Origin: Prolixibacteraceae bacterium | Lineage (GTDB): Bacteria; Bacteroidota; Bacteroidia; Bacteroidales; Prolixibacteraceae | Direction: 5' to 3' | Length of the DNA stretch: 63,025 bases | Assembly: GCA_030602265.1 (NCBI GenBank) | Contig: JAUWAB010000017.1 | Span: forward strand, 1 to 63,025 | Part shown: one piece after another, positions 26,757 through 33,907 of the stretch | How the letters are laid out: every line of letters begins with the position of its first letter | How positions within the stretch are numbered: the stretch's first letter is position 1 | The notes under the pieces: model-generated | Told to the model about the DNA's origin: nothing | The model's input: the letters and a program-made list of their open reading frames with translations, nothing else | The model's database searches: none | Made by a program: the position numbers and the translations under genes

Positions 26757-28112
26757 TCATCGGTTTTGCAAAAAATCAGGAACACGCTCCAGCGCCTTAA
26801 AGGTATCTAAATTTTCGTTTTCCCTGATTACGTAAACCCCGCCATCTTCTGCCAAAAGCACAATCTTTGGCCGGTAAGTAATAAACTGCAGCCACTGGGT
26901 CATGTTGTAGGCACCTATCCGTTCGACCACTACAGGATCGCCGGGCTGTAGCAGCGGAAACCTGACCGCCTGGCGGATCACGTCGATGTTCATGCAAAGC
27001 GGGCCGCAGATTTGCGTATCTTCCGAACCCGCATTAACCGGAACCCCTGGCAGCAGGGTATGTTCGTACCAGAATGAGGTAAAAAGATGGTTCACCCCGA
27101 TATCGGTGATCATCCCACGGCGCCCGCTGGCCATTCGCTTATTGGCCACCACTGTCCCTAACAGAAACCCTGCATCGTCGACAAGGGCCCTGCCAGTCTC
27201 CAGGATCAGCATCGGCATATCCTCCGGACGGATTTCAGAATTCAGGAGGGCACCGGTAATCGCATCAGCGTAATCATCGAACGACGGACAGGTATCAGTT
27301 CCCGGAAGATAAGCCCCTTTCAGGGTATTCCGGGTAGCAAAGCCACCGCCCATATCAATATATTTCACCTTATGACCGAACTTACGTTCAGTCCTGACAG
27401 CCAGCTCCGCCAGTTTATACGAGGCAGTCGCATAGGCCGATATACTCATAATATAGGTGCCGATATGGGTATGTAAACCCACCAGCTCCAGGTTTGGACT
27501 GTTCATGATGCGGTTGACGGCGGTCCAGGCCTCTCCGTTCTCATAATTAAAACCAAACCGCTCCCACTGAGGGTAAATGCCGGTATCCATATTGATCCGG
27601 ATGGCGACTTTCGCCTTGACCGGTAAATCTTCCGATATATGAATAATCTGGTACAGTTCATCAAAATGGTCAATGTGGACCAGAGAACCATTTTTAAGGG
27701 AAATCCGGAGTTCCTCTGCAGATTTGTACGGACCGTTGAAAAGGATATTGCGTGGGTCCACTCCGTTGTTGATCGCCTTTTCATATTCAAACCAGGATAC
27801 CACCTCAGCCCATGCACCCTCCTGATGGTAGATTCTGCAAACAGCATCCAGGTAATTGGTCTTGTATGACCAGGCCATCTGTACTTTCGGGTAACGGGTA
27901 GAAAACGCCTGGAGCAGCTCCCGGTAAGTTGAACGGATCGTGTTCTCCGACAAAACAAATAACGGTGAACCGTAATCAGCGATCAGTTCCTTAACCGGAT
28001 GGCCTTCAATTTCCGTTCTGGACTCCATCCTGAATTTAGCCCCGAACTTATCGGGAAGGCCGCTCTGAATCCGGTTGATGACCGGCCGCTCATATCTCTG
28101 TTTTTCTGTCAT
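26757..28112 (-). CDS. Fold-III PLP-dependent decarboxylase
   Basis: 451 residues of the Orn/DAP/Arg decarboxylase class 2 (alanine-racemase fold) family. The PLP lysine is Lys84 in WSYKTNY. Also seen are the substrate-loop motif GLHTHIGT, the phosphate-binding YIDMGGGF, ILETGRALVDDAG and the C-terminal CGPLCMNID motif with the Cys that completes the site across the dimer. It resembles DAP decarboxylase but differs in the N-terminal region, and the context does not suggest lysine synthesis. An amino-acid or amino-acid-conjugate substrate supplied by the adjacent ATP-grasp enzyme is my inference. The T9SS-cargo gene ends 19 nt upstream. Confidence 0.85.
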   Translation of the reverse strand: MTEKQRYERPVINRIQSGLPDKFGAKFRMESRTEIEGHPVKELIADYGSPLFVLSENTIRSTYRELLQAFSTRYPKVQMAWSYKTNYLDAVCRIYHQEGAWAEVVSWFEYEKAINNGVDPRNILFNGPYKSAEELRISLKNGSLVHIDHFDELYQIIHISEDLPVKAKVAIRINMDTGIYPQWERFGFNYENGEAWTAVNRIMNSPNLELVGLHTHIGTYIMSISAYATASYKLAELAVRTERKFGHKVKYIDMGGGFATRNTLKGAYLPGTDTCPSFDDYADAITGALLNSEIRPEDMPMLILETGRALVDDAGFLLGTVVANKRMASGRRGMITDIGVNHLFTSFWYEHTLLPGVPVNAGSEDTQICGPLCMNIDVIRQAVRFPLLQPGDPVVVERIGAYNMTQWLQFITYRPKIVLLAEDGGVYVIRENENLDTFKALERVPDFLQNR

Positions 28113-28131
28113 ACCTGTACTTTTTGTTTAT

Positions 28132-28911
28132 CTATCTGATGGTAAATCTCTTACTTTCACTAACACCTTCCCCGCTTACTATCCGGTAAGTATAAGTCCC
28201 GGGAGCCCATTGGGAAGTACTCAGTTGATATACCCTCTGTCCGGAAAGTAAATCCTCAAACATCAGATGTCCTGTAACCGAAAAAACTTGCAACCTTCCG
28301 GCACTTTTTTCTCCGGAAAGCGGCAGATTGATGATTTGTCCGGCCGGATTCGGATAAGGATCATCCAGTACCGACATGGCGTGGTATACGGCAGTTTCTG
28401 TTCCTGGAATCGAAAAAATATAGGTTTTAACAGCCCCGGGCCAAAATGAATTGTCGTAGGCATAAACCGTCATTTTATACTGGTTTTCTCCCGTCTGGGC
28501 AAGATAGGCATAAGCCCCGTTGGGAATGGATGCCAGCTCTTTACCTTTTTCGTCGATCACTTTCGAATCGTAACGGTAATACCCGCTTTCCCCAACCGTC
28601 ACCCAGTTATAGGCAGTGTACCACAATTCCATGTTGCTGTCGGAGTTAAACAGGTTCCGGGTCACAAACTTGATATCCTGAAGATAATAATCAGCAGGCA
28701 GGGATATGGGAATGGTTTTCCACAGGGTATGGTCCAGGTTATAAATGCGGCATTCGCTTTTAGCCACATCCATCAGGTAATACTTATACTCAGTTGCACT
28801 GATCCGGGTCACCGTAAGGGAGTGGTCATATGTTCTCTCCAGGGCAAACTGTGCGCCGGCCGAAGATATACACAACAGAAAAATCAGGGTAAAAAGGAAT
28901 CTGGTTTGCAT
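28132..28911 (-). CDS. Secreted protein with T9SS type A sorting domain
   Basis: 259 residues. A signal peptide (FLFTLIFLLCISSAGAQ) is followed by a domain of about 150 residues that I do not recognise (YKYYLMDVAKSECRIYNLDH, SGYYRYDSKVIDEKGKELAS). The last 75 residues are a type A sorting domain (DPYPNPAGQIINLPL, LQVFSVTGHLMFEDLL, APGTYTYRIVSGEGVSESKR), so the protein should be exported by the type IX system and anchored at the cell surface. It lies between the ATP-grasp gene (18 nt) and the decarboxylase gene (19 nt), so it is part of the same transcript and is the obvious surface component. Confidence 0.85.
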   Translation of the reverse strand: MQTRFLFTLIFLLCISSAGAQFALERTYDHSLTVTRISATEYKYYLMDVAKSECRIYNLDHTLWKTIPISLPADYYLQDIKFVTRNLFNSDSNMELWYTAYNWVTVGESGYYRYDSKVIDEKGKELASIPNGAYAYLAQTGENQYKMTVYAYDNSFWPGAVKTYIFSIPGTETAVYHAMSVLDDPYPNPAGQIINLPLSGEKSAGRLQVFSVTGHLMFEDLLSGQRVYQLSTSQWAPGTYTYRIVSGEGVSESKRFTIR

Positions 28912-28929
28912 GATCTGAAAGTATAAAAG

Positions 28930-29988
28930 TTACAGGGAACCTGTGGAAAGTTCCCCTTCCATAGAAATTTTCTCAAACTGGCTGATATCGCCTAACATAT
29001 CCCAGGAATAGCGGATGAACATTTTGCCCACCTGGTAATTTAAAAATCCCGGGGTCTCCTGCCCCATGGCAAGTTTCACAAGAGCTTCCGGAATATTCTG
29101 TCCGGCGCCAACAGCAAGATATACCCATGCCGGGATTCTGGGATTGATTTCGATCAGGAAGTAATCTCCGGATGCCGTTTTGATCATCTCCAGCTCCATT
29201 CCGCCTTTCCATCCGGTCTGGGAAATAAGGTCCCTGGTGATGTTCATCATCTTAGGGTCATCAATGGTGATGCCCCCCCAGGCCTTGCCCTTGTCGGTGA
29301 TGTACTGTTTCCGCATGGAAACGGCACCGACGGTCCGGCCTGTCCCATCTCCCAGGGCAACTACATTAACCTCCGTCCCTTTGATAAACTCCTGAATAAT
29401 AACCGGCAGCCCCCATTTGGCGGCAATTTTATTGAAATGGGTAATCACCTGCTCAGAATTATAGGCCAGGTATGCATCGTAAAATTTACCTTTCACCAAT
29501 AACGGATAGTCGAAATCTTCACGCAGAGAGGGAATATCGTTCAGACTGGTGATTTCCTTTGATTTAGGGACTTTCACCCCGTATTTTGCCCCGAAGGCAG
29601 GAAGATTGGCTTTGCTCCGTTCTTCAAGCTGGGCAAGCGATGGGAGGAAAGTCCGGATTCCATGCTGAGCCAACAATTTTTCACTTTTAATAAAAGTAAA
29701 CAGTTCGGCATCGAAGTTGGGGATAATCAGGTCGATCCTCTCCCTTTCATGAATTTCCAGGATCCGGTTGAGGAAGACCCTTGTTCCGGCCGACGGGTAT
29801 GGGATCAGGTAGGTAATGTCCGTGATTCCGGGCATGTATATCCCCGGCTCCAGGTTTTCGTAGGCCAGTCCGATAATCCTTACATCCAGATCTGATGATT
29901 CGCGGATTCCCCTTATTACAGGTACCCCCGGCCCCGGATTGTCGGTGTTGTTCAGGCCGGTAACGGCAATATGGATTGGCTTATTCAT
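28930..29988 (-). CDS. ATP-grasp ligase, CarB/PylC-like
   Basis: 352 residues. The N-terminal pre-ATP-grasp Rossmann part (IHIAVTGLNNTDNPGPGVPV) is followed by the ATP-grasp fold (DYPLLVKGKFYDAYLAYNSE; VIIQEFIKGTEVNVVALGDG; metal-binding GDYFLIEINPRIPAW near 270-285). Enzymes of this class activate a carboxylate as acyl phosphate and join it to an amine. The start overlaps the stop of the PqqD-like gene (ATGA). The partner suggests that the acceptor or donor may be a peptide or protein; no small precursor-peptide gene is obvious nearby. The substrate cannot be told from sequence. Confidence 0.85.
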   Translation of the reverse strand: MNKPIHIAVTGLNNTDNPGPGVPVIRGIRESSDLDVRIIGLAYENLEPGIYMPGITDITYLIPYPSAGTRVFLNRILEIHERERIDLIIPNFDAELFTFIKSEKLLAQHGIRTFLPSLAQLEERSKANLPAFGAKYGVKVPKSKEITSLNDIPSLREDFDYPLLVKGKFYDAYLAYNSEQVITHFNKIAAKWGLPVIIQEFIKGTEVNVVALGDGTGRTVGAVSMRKQYITDKGKAWGGITIDDPKMMNITRDLISQTGWKGGMELEMIKTASGDYFLIEINPRIPAWVYLAVGAGQNIPEALVKLAMGQETPGFLNYQVGKMFIRYSWDMLGDISQFEKISMEGELSTGSL

Positions 29989-30254
29989 TGTCCTGGTTCC
30001 TCACAGAGGTTATAATGGCGCAACATGGCCATAAAATCGATCAGGTTTTTTTCCAGGGTGACCTCATCCACATCATATCGGGAAATAATTGCCTTCCGGA
30101 TGTCCGATTCAGGCAGGTTTTGTTTCATCATGAAAATGATTTCCCTGGCTACAGGGTTGGTGGTATAGGATTCACCCGTGTTGGGATCGAAAAGAAAACC
30201 ATTATCGTTGATGGCAATGGTCGGCTTGATTCTCATAACTTCCATATTTGACAT
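29985..30254 (-). CDS. PqqD-like (RRE-fold) peptide-binding protein
   Basis: 89 residues with the PqqD pattern: KPTIAINDNGFLFDPNTGES, then YTTNPVAREIIFMMKQNL and SRYDVDEVTLEKNLIDFMAM. PqqD-like domains recognise leader peptides of ribosomally made peptides or serve as carriers in related kinase-linked systems. It opens the seven-gene cluster and overlaps the ATP-grasp gene by 4 nt. No radical-SAM gene is present, which separates this locus from pqq-type pathways. Its short length is normal for a stand-alone PqqD. Confidence 0.8.
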   Translation of the reverse strand: MSNMEVMRIKPTIAINDNGFLFDPNTGESYTTNPVAREIIFMMKQNLPESDIRKAIISRYDVDEVTLEKNLIDFMAMLRHYNLCEEPGQ

Positions 30255-30319
30255 TTACAATTTCATCCATTGATGGACCATACAAATTAACGAATCTCCC
30301 AGCCAAAATGTGTTATGCT

Positions 30320-30342
30320 ATTTCATAATTAATTTATGAAAT
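30320..30342. promoter_or_regulatory. Perfect 9-bp inverted repeat between AraC and PqqD genes
   Basis: ATTTCATAA-N5-TTATGAAAT spans the stop codon of the AraC-type gene, 66 nt upstream of the PqqD-like ATG. No T run follows on the minus strand, so it looks more like a regulator site for the downstream cluster than a terminator. Confidence 0.45.
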
Positions 30343-30939
30343 TCTGTTGAGTGGAATTTTCCCGCCTTTTCCAGCCTTATAATCAGAAACCGAATAACCG
30401 GTGTACTTTCTGAATTGTGCCGAAAGGTAGGCCACACTGCTGTAATCCATCATATAAGCGATCTCGCTGAGTGAAAATTCACCCTGGTCGATCAGCTCCT
30501 TTATCCGCTCAATTTTGTTCAGGATAATGAATTTTTCGAGGGTCATGGACTGGTTTCGCGAAAAAATCTTCGACAAGGCCTGGTAACTCATTCCGGTTTT
30601 TTCGACCAGATATTCCGATTTCCGGACGATAGAGTTCACATTATTCATTCTGTGGACCAGGTCAATCACAGCATTGCGGATATCATCAACGATCTGCTCA
30701 TCACGGGATTTAATAATACCCATGCCATATTCTTGCAGTAGCAGATCCAGAGCGTCCAGGCTGGTCAGTTCGGGATTATAGAGGACTTCAGCCTCACCGG
30801 GTACAAGCTTTTCAACGATGACCTGATTGGATTCAAAGAGAATTCTGACCATATTCAGGCAACAGTCACAAATCATATTCCTGATCCGGATTTTTTCCCT
30901 GATGTAGAGCTTTTTCTGAATATAAACCACATCTGCCAT
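30334..30939 (-). CDS. AraC-family regulator with N-terminal Cys motif
   Basis: 201 residues from the ATG at 30939 (MADVVYIQKK). The frame is open further upstream to 31053, but a TAATTTTG -7 element lies inside that extension (31024-31017, minus strand), so the shorter start fits better. The N-terminus RIRNMICDCCLNMVR resembles the M-x-C-x-x-C loop of heavy-metal-associated domains found in a class of Bacteroidota AraC regulators. The C-terminal 100 residues hold the double helix-turn-helix (FSLSEIAYMMDYSSVAYLSA, FRKYTGYSVSDY). It is the likely regulator of the adjacent seven-gene cluster. Confidence 0.85.
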   Translation of the reverse strand: MADVVYIQKKLYIREKIRIRNMICDCCLNMVRILFESNQVIVEKLVPGEAEVLYNPELTSLDALDLLLQEYGMGIIKSRDEQIVDDIRNAVIDLVHRMNNVNSIVRKSEYLVEKTGMSYQALSKIFSRNQSMTLEKFIILNKIERIKELIDQGEFSLSEIAYMMDYSSVAYLSAQFRKYTGYSVSDYKAGKGGKIPLNRIS

Positions 30940-31145
30940 ACAAAAACAATCGAACTCATTTTTAATGCAAGATCCGAAGCTCCGGCAAACGCATAACAGC
31001 CGTGCCGGGATTTTGTCAAAATTAAGACAATCAGAATGAATATAGGCCCACAAACATTACATTTTGCCGTAAAGCGCAACGCCTTTATCAACAATTGTTA
31101 ATAACTCCGGTTGATATTGCGTTAACACAAAATAACACAAAATAC

Positions 31146-31176
31146 TTGACATGAATGATTTCTTGTTGTATATTTG
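31146..31176 (+). promoter_or_regulatory. Promoter of the long structured RNA
   Basis: A TTG (31146-31148), a 20-nt spacer and a perfect -7 element TATATTTG (31169-31176) match the Bacteroidota consensus. Transcription should start near 31181-31184. Confidence 0.8.
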
Positions 31177-31183
31177 TTCTATC

Positions 31184-31742
31184 AGGTGAGCGATAAAAGT
31201 CAGCTCGGAAGAACAGGGAAAGAAAAGCAGAACTTAAGTGGGCTGCCAATCAGACCGAACGGGGCAACCCGCTGATCGGAAGAGCCGGAGCCGGCGGAAA
31301 ACAGGGTCAAACCTGCGGAAACCGACAAACGCCAGCCACCGCAAGGTGTTCTTTGGAAGGTTGAGCCTAACGGCTGAAAGATAATCAGGAAGCTTCGGCT
31401 TCTGAAAACTTTCAGGAGACTAATTAGGGTGCAAGCCCGAAACGTTTTACAATCGAAGGAAGGCAGCAATGCTGACCGTACGAATGTCTGAAGGGTGCTT
31501 CGTCCGTGAAGAATTTCTGAAGGAAGCGATTCCGGATGAATATTCCGGCGGACATCCTGAAAGCCTGGTTGTAACAGACCGAGCCAGAAGGATCAGGGCA
31601 GACTTTTCTGTTAAATGGACGCAAGTCCGGATACCAGGGAAGAAAGCCGGACACAATAACAGTAGCCTGACATTGCAGGATACTCCGGTAGAATGCAGTG
31701 AAATGGGAACGATCAGCGATGATGGTTCCCATTTGTGTTTTA
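31184..31742 (+). ncRNA. Long structured non-coding RNA, about 555 nt, family not recognised
   Basis: An independent transcription unit with its own promoter and terminator and no good coding frame. Hairpins read directly from sequence: four with GCAA tetraloops (31260-31271, with ATCAG/CTGAT extending below it; 31337-31348; 31427-31438; 31617-31628), one UUCG loop (31389-31402), AGCC-TAAC-GGCT (31364-31375), CAGC-AAT-GCTG (31464-31474), a 7-bp helix 31671-31677 with 31694-31700, and a terminator stem with a GCGA loop. So many GNRA/UUCG-capped helices in one transcript is the mark of a large folded RNA. It lacks RNase P signatures (AGGAAAGUCC core), a group II domain V, and tmRNA features. 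Function unknown. Confidence 0.78.
31701..31742 (+). terminator. Terminator of the long structured RNA
   Basis: A 10-bp stem AAATGGGAAC / GTTCCCATTT (31701-31710 with 31725-31734), an inner ATCA/TGAT helix capped by GCGA, then a T-rich tail. Confidence 0.75.
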
Positions 31743-31850
31743 TACTGGTTCCATTAACTAATCAGCGTCACCTCATGGAAATCCGGCCATCCATTTAATG
31801 ATGACATGTACAAATCCTTATGCAAAATCATTCTAAATTATTCCGACCTA

Positions 31851-31881
31851 TTGTTTTATTGAATCAGTTGCTCTATATTTG
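31851..31881 (+). promoter_or_regulatory. Promoter of the small RNA
   Basis: TTG (31851-31853), a 20-nt spacer and TATATTTG (31874-31881): the same arrangement and the same -7 sequence as the promoter of the long RNA 705 bp upstream. Confidence 0.75.
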
Positions 31882-31884
31882 CAA

Positions 31885-31973
31885 GGACTTATTCAAGTTT
31901 ATTTAGTCCCTTATACTTGAATTGCAATTTTTAAATCCCAACGAAAGGAGACAGAGGTCTCCTTTCTTTTTTT
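31885..31973 (+). ncRNA. Candidate small RNA of about 89 nt with possible pseudoknot
   Basis: It lies between a consensus promoter and a strong terminator and has no useful reading frame. The 5' part can form stem ATTCAAGT (31891-31898) with ACTTGAAT (31915-31922). GGACT at the predicted 5' end (31885-31889) can pair with AGTCC (31905-31909) in that loop, giving an H-type pseudoknot. A short A/T-rich single-stranded stretch follows (about 31923-31942). Downstream lies the convergent argS gene. Function unknown; a trans-acting regulator is possible. Confidence 0.65.
31943..31973 (+). terminator. Terminator of the small RNA
   Basis: A perfect 10-bp stem GAAAGGAGAC / GTCTCCTTTC with an AGAG loop, followed by seven T. 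Confidence 0.9.
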
Positions 31974-32009
31974 ATATACCCCCTAACTCAATTATTCTTT
32001 TCAACCACA

Positions 32010-33800
32010 TCACATCCGCTCCGGCATTTCAATTCCCAACATTCCCATCCCGCTTTTCAGGATATTCACCACCACCTCCGACAGTGCCAGCCTGAAGTTG
32101 CGTTTTACGGGGTCGGTTTCGTTCAGGATCGAGTGATCATGGTAAAACTGGTTAAACTGCCGGGTGATCTCGTAGCAGTAGTTGGCCAGAACGGCTGGCG
32201 AATATTCCCTGGCGGCTTCCTCAACGATTTCCGGGTAAAGCGATATGGTCTTAAGCAGTTCGCGCTCCTTTTCCTCAAGGGATATGCCTGCAAACGGCAC
32301 TGCAACAGAAAGCCCCGTCTCTTCAGCCTTACGCAGCACCGAACGGATCCTCGCATGGGTATACTGGATAAACGGGCCGGTATTGCCATTAAAATCGATC
32401 GACTCTTCCGGATTGAAAGTCATGTTTTTCCGGGGATCCACCTTCAGGATAAAGTATTTCAGGGCACCCTTGGCGATCATTTTATACGTCCTGGTGGCCT
32501 CTTCCTCCGAAAGACCTTCAAGCTTACCCAGTTCTTCACCCATTTTCCGGGCTACTTTTTCCATGTCAGCCATCAGATCATCGGCATCCACCACGGTACC
32601 TTCCCTCGATTTCATCTTTCCCGAAGGAAGCTCAACCATGCCGTAAGAGAAATGGAACAAATCCCGTCCCCATTCATATCCGAGCATGTCAAGAAGGATC
32701 GCCAACACCTGGAAATGGTAATTCTGCTCGTTTCCGACCACATACACCATTTTGCCGATCGGATAATCAGCAAAACGCATTTTCGCGGTCCCGATATCCT
32801 GGGTCATGTATACCGAAGTCCCGTCACTGCGGAGCAATAATTTGTGGTCCAGTCCTTCCGGAGTCAGGTCTGCCCAAACCGAAGAATCTGGCTTCTGGTA
32901 AAAAACGCCCTCTTTAAGACCCCTGAGAACCTCATCCTTCCCCGAAAGGTATGTCTCTGACTCGTAATATATCTTGTCAAAATCGACGCCCAGCTCGCGG
33001 TAAGTGGCGTCAAATCCTTCGTACACCCAGCTGTTCATCATTTTCCAGAGGCTGACTGTCTCTTCATCGTGGGCCTCCCATTTCCGGAGCATTTCGCGCA
33101 CTGCCAGAATAGATGGTGCATTATTCTCTGCCGCCTCCTGCGCCATCCCCTCCTCCATGAGCTGCCGGATTTCCTTTTTGTACTGTTGGTCGAACATAAC
33201 GTAAAAATCACCCACGAGGTGATCCCCTTTAATGCCGGTGTTTTCGGGGGTACGTCCTTCACCCCACTGCTGCCAGGCATACATCGACTTGCAGATATGG
33301 ATGCCCCGGTCGTTCACAATATTGGTCTTCACCACTTTTTTCCCGTTTCCTTTCAGAATTTCTGCCAGGGAATAACCCAACAGGTTGTTGCGGATATGGC
33401 CCAGGTGCAGCGGTTTATTGGTATTCGGCGAAGAGTACTCGATCATGACCAGTTCTGCATCCTGACTGGCTGGTGTCAGTCCGTATGACGGGCTCGCAAA
33501 TGCCTTCTCCAGGATACCCAGCCACCAATGGTTACTTATGGTCAGGTTCAGGAATCCCTTAACGACATTAAACTGATCCACCTCCTCGGTGTTGCCCACC
33601 AGGTACTCCCCTATCAGCCTGCCGGTTTCCTCAGGCGATTTTTTGGCAAACCTGACCACCGGAAACACCACAAAAGTAACGTCCCCTGCGAACTCTTTCC
33701 TGGTTTGCTGAAGCTGAACCATGCTTTTTTCCGGAGTAAATCCGAAAAGCGCCTCAATGGCTATGGTAATTTTTTCCTGAAGCAGAATTTCTATATTCAT
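32010..33800 (-). CDS. argS: Arginyl-tRNA synthetase
   Basis: Class I aminoacyl-tRNA synthetase charging tRNA-Arg, cytoplasmic, 596 residues. The N-terminal Add-1 domain (about 1-100) is followed by the catalytic site motif YSSPNTNKPLHLGHIRNN with HLGH as the HIGH element. The KMSKS region is represented by SGKMKSREGTVV. The C-terminal anticodon-binding DALR domain starts near 470 (QYTHARIRSVLRK) and ends LGIEMPERM. It is a single gene, convergent with the small RNA. Confidence 0.96.
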   Translation of the reverse strand: MNIEILLQEKITIAIEALFGFTPEKSMVQLQQTRKEFAGDVTFVVFPVVRFAKKSPEETGRLIGEYLVGNTEEVDQFNVVKGFLNLTISNHWWLGILEKAFASPSYGLTPASQDAELVMIEYSSPNTNKPLHLGHIRNNLLGYSLAEILKGNGKKVVKTNIVNDRGIHICKSMYAWQQWGEGRTPENTGIKGDHLVGDFYVMFDQQYKKEIRQLMEEGMAQEAAENNAPSILAVREMLRKWEAHDEETVSLWKMMNSWVYEGFDATYRELGVDFDKIYYESETYLSGKDEVLRGLKEGVFYQKPDSSVWADLTPEGLDHKLLLRSDGTSVYMTQDIGTAKMRFADYPIGKMVYVVGNEQNYHFQVLAILLDMLGYEWGRDLFHFSYGMVELPSGKMKSREGTVVDADDLMADMEKVARKMGEELGKLEGLSEEEATRTYKMIAKGALKYFILKVDPRKNMTFNPEESIDFNGNTGPFIQYTHARIRSVLRKAEETGLSVAVPFAGISLEEKERELLKTISLYPEIVEEAAREYSPAVLANYCYEITRQFNQFYHDHSILNETDPVKRNFRLALSEVVVNILKSGMGMLGIEMPERM

Positions 33801-33838
33801 TATGGATATGTTTTTAAGTGCTGCAAAGATAGGGTTTT

Positions 33839-33873
33839 AAAAAAAATGCAGCCTCTCTGTAACGAAAGGCTGC
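33839..33873 (-). terminator. Terminator of the DoxX-oxidoreductase operon
   Basis: A stem GCAGCCT / AGGCTGC (33848-33854 with 33867-33873) with a 12-nt loop, followed on the minus strand by a run of eight T. It lies about 35 nt after the oxidoreductase stop. Confidence 0.75.
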
Positions 33874-33907
33874 TGTAAGGTGAGAAAAAAGTTAATAATA
33901 ATAAAAA

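Noticed and set aside
26572-26760. 62-codon frame in the gap before the urea transporter-M23 gene
   Set aside because: It overlaps both neighbours, is rich in Arg and Pro without pattern, and has no support as a separate gene.
24453-30254. A standard lysine (dapF/lysA) or PQQ operon
   Set aside because: The decarboxylase resembles LysA only generally, no other lysine genes are present, and no radical-SAM PqqE or PqqA/B/C genes accompany the PqqD-like protein.
30940-31053. Longer N-terminus of the AraC-type regulator
   Set aside because: The extension contains scattered Cys and no conserved pattern, and a consensus -7 element lies within it, so the ATG at 30939 is preferred.
31184-31742. RNase P RNA or a group II intron
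   Set aside because: The 5' part lacks the AGGAAAGUCC-type P4 core and the matching ACAGAA strand of RNase P. There is no domain V hairpin, GUGYG 5' end or reverse transcriptase typical of group II introns.
31469-31798. 109-codon frame inside the long RNA
   Set aside because: It runs past the RNA's terminator, has no ribosome-binding context, and its translation does not resemble any protein; the hairpins explain the sequence better.
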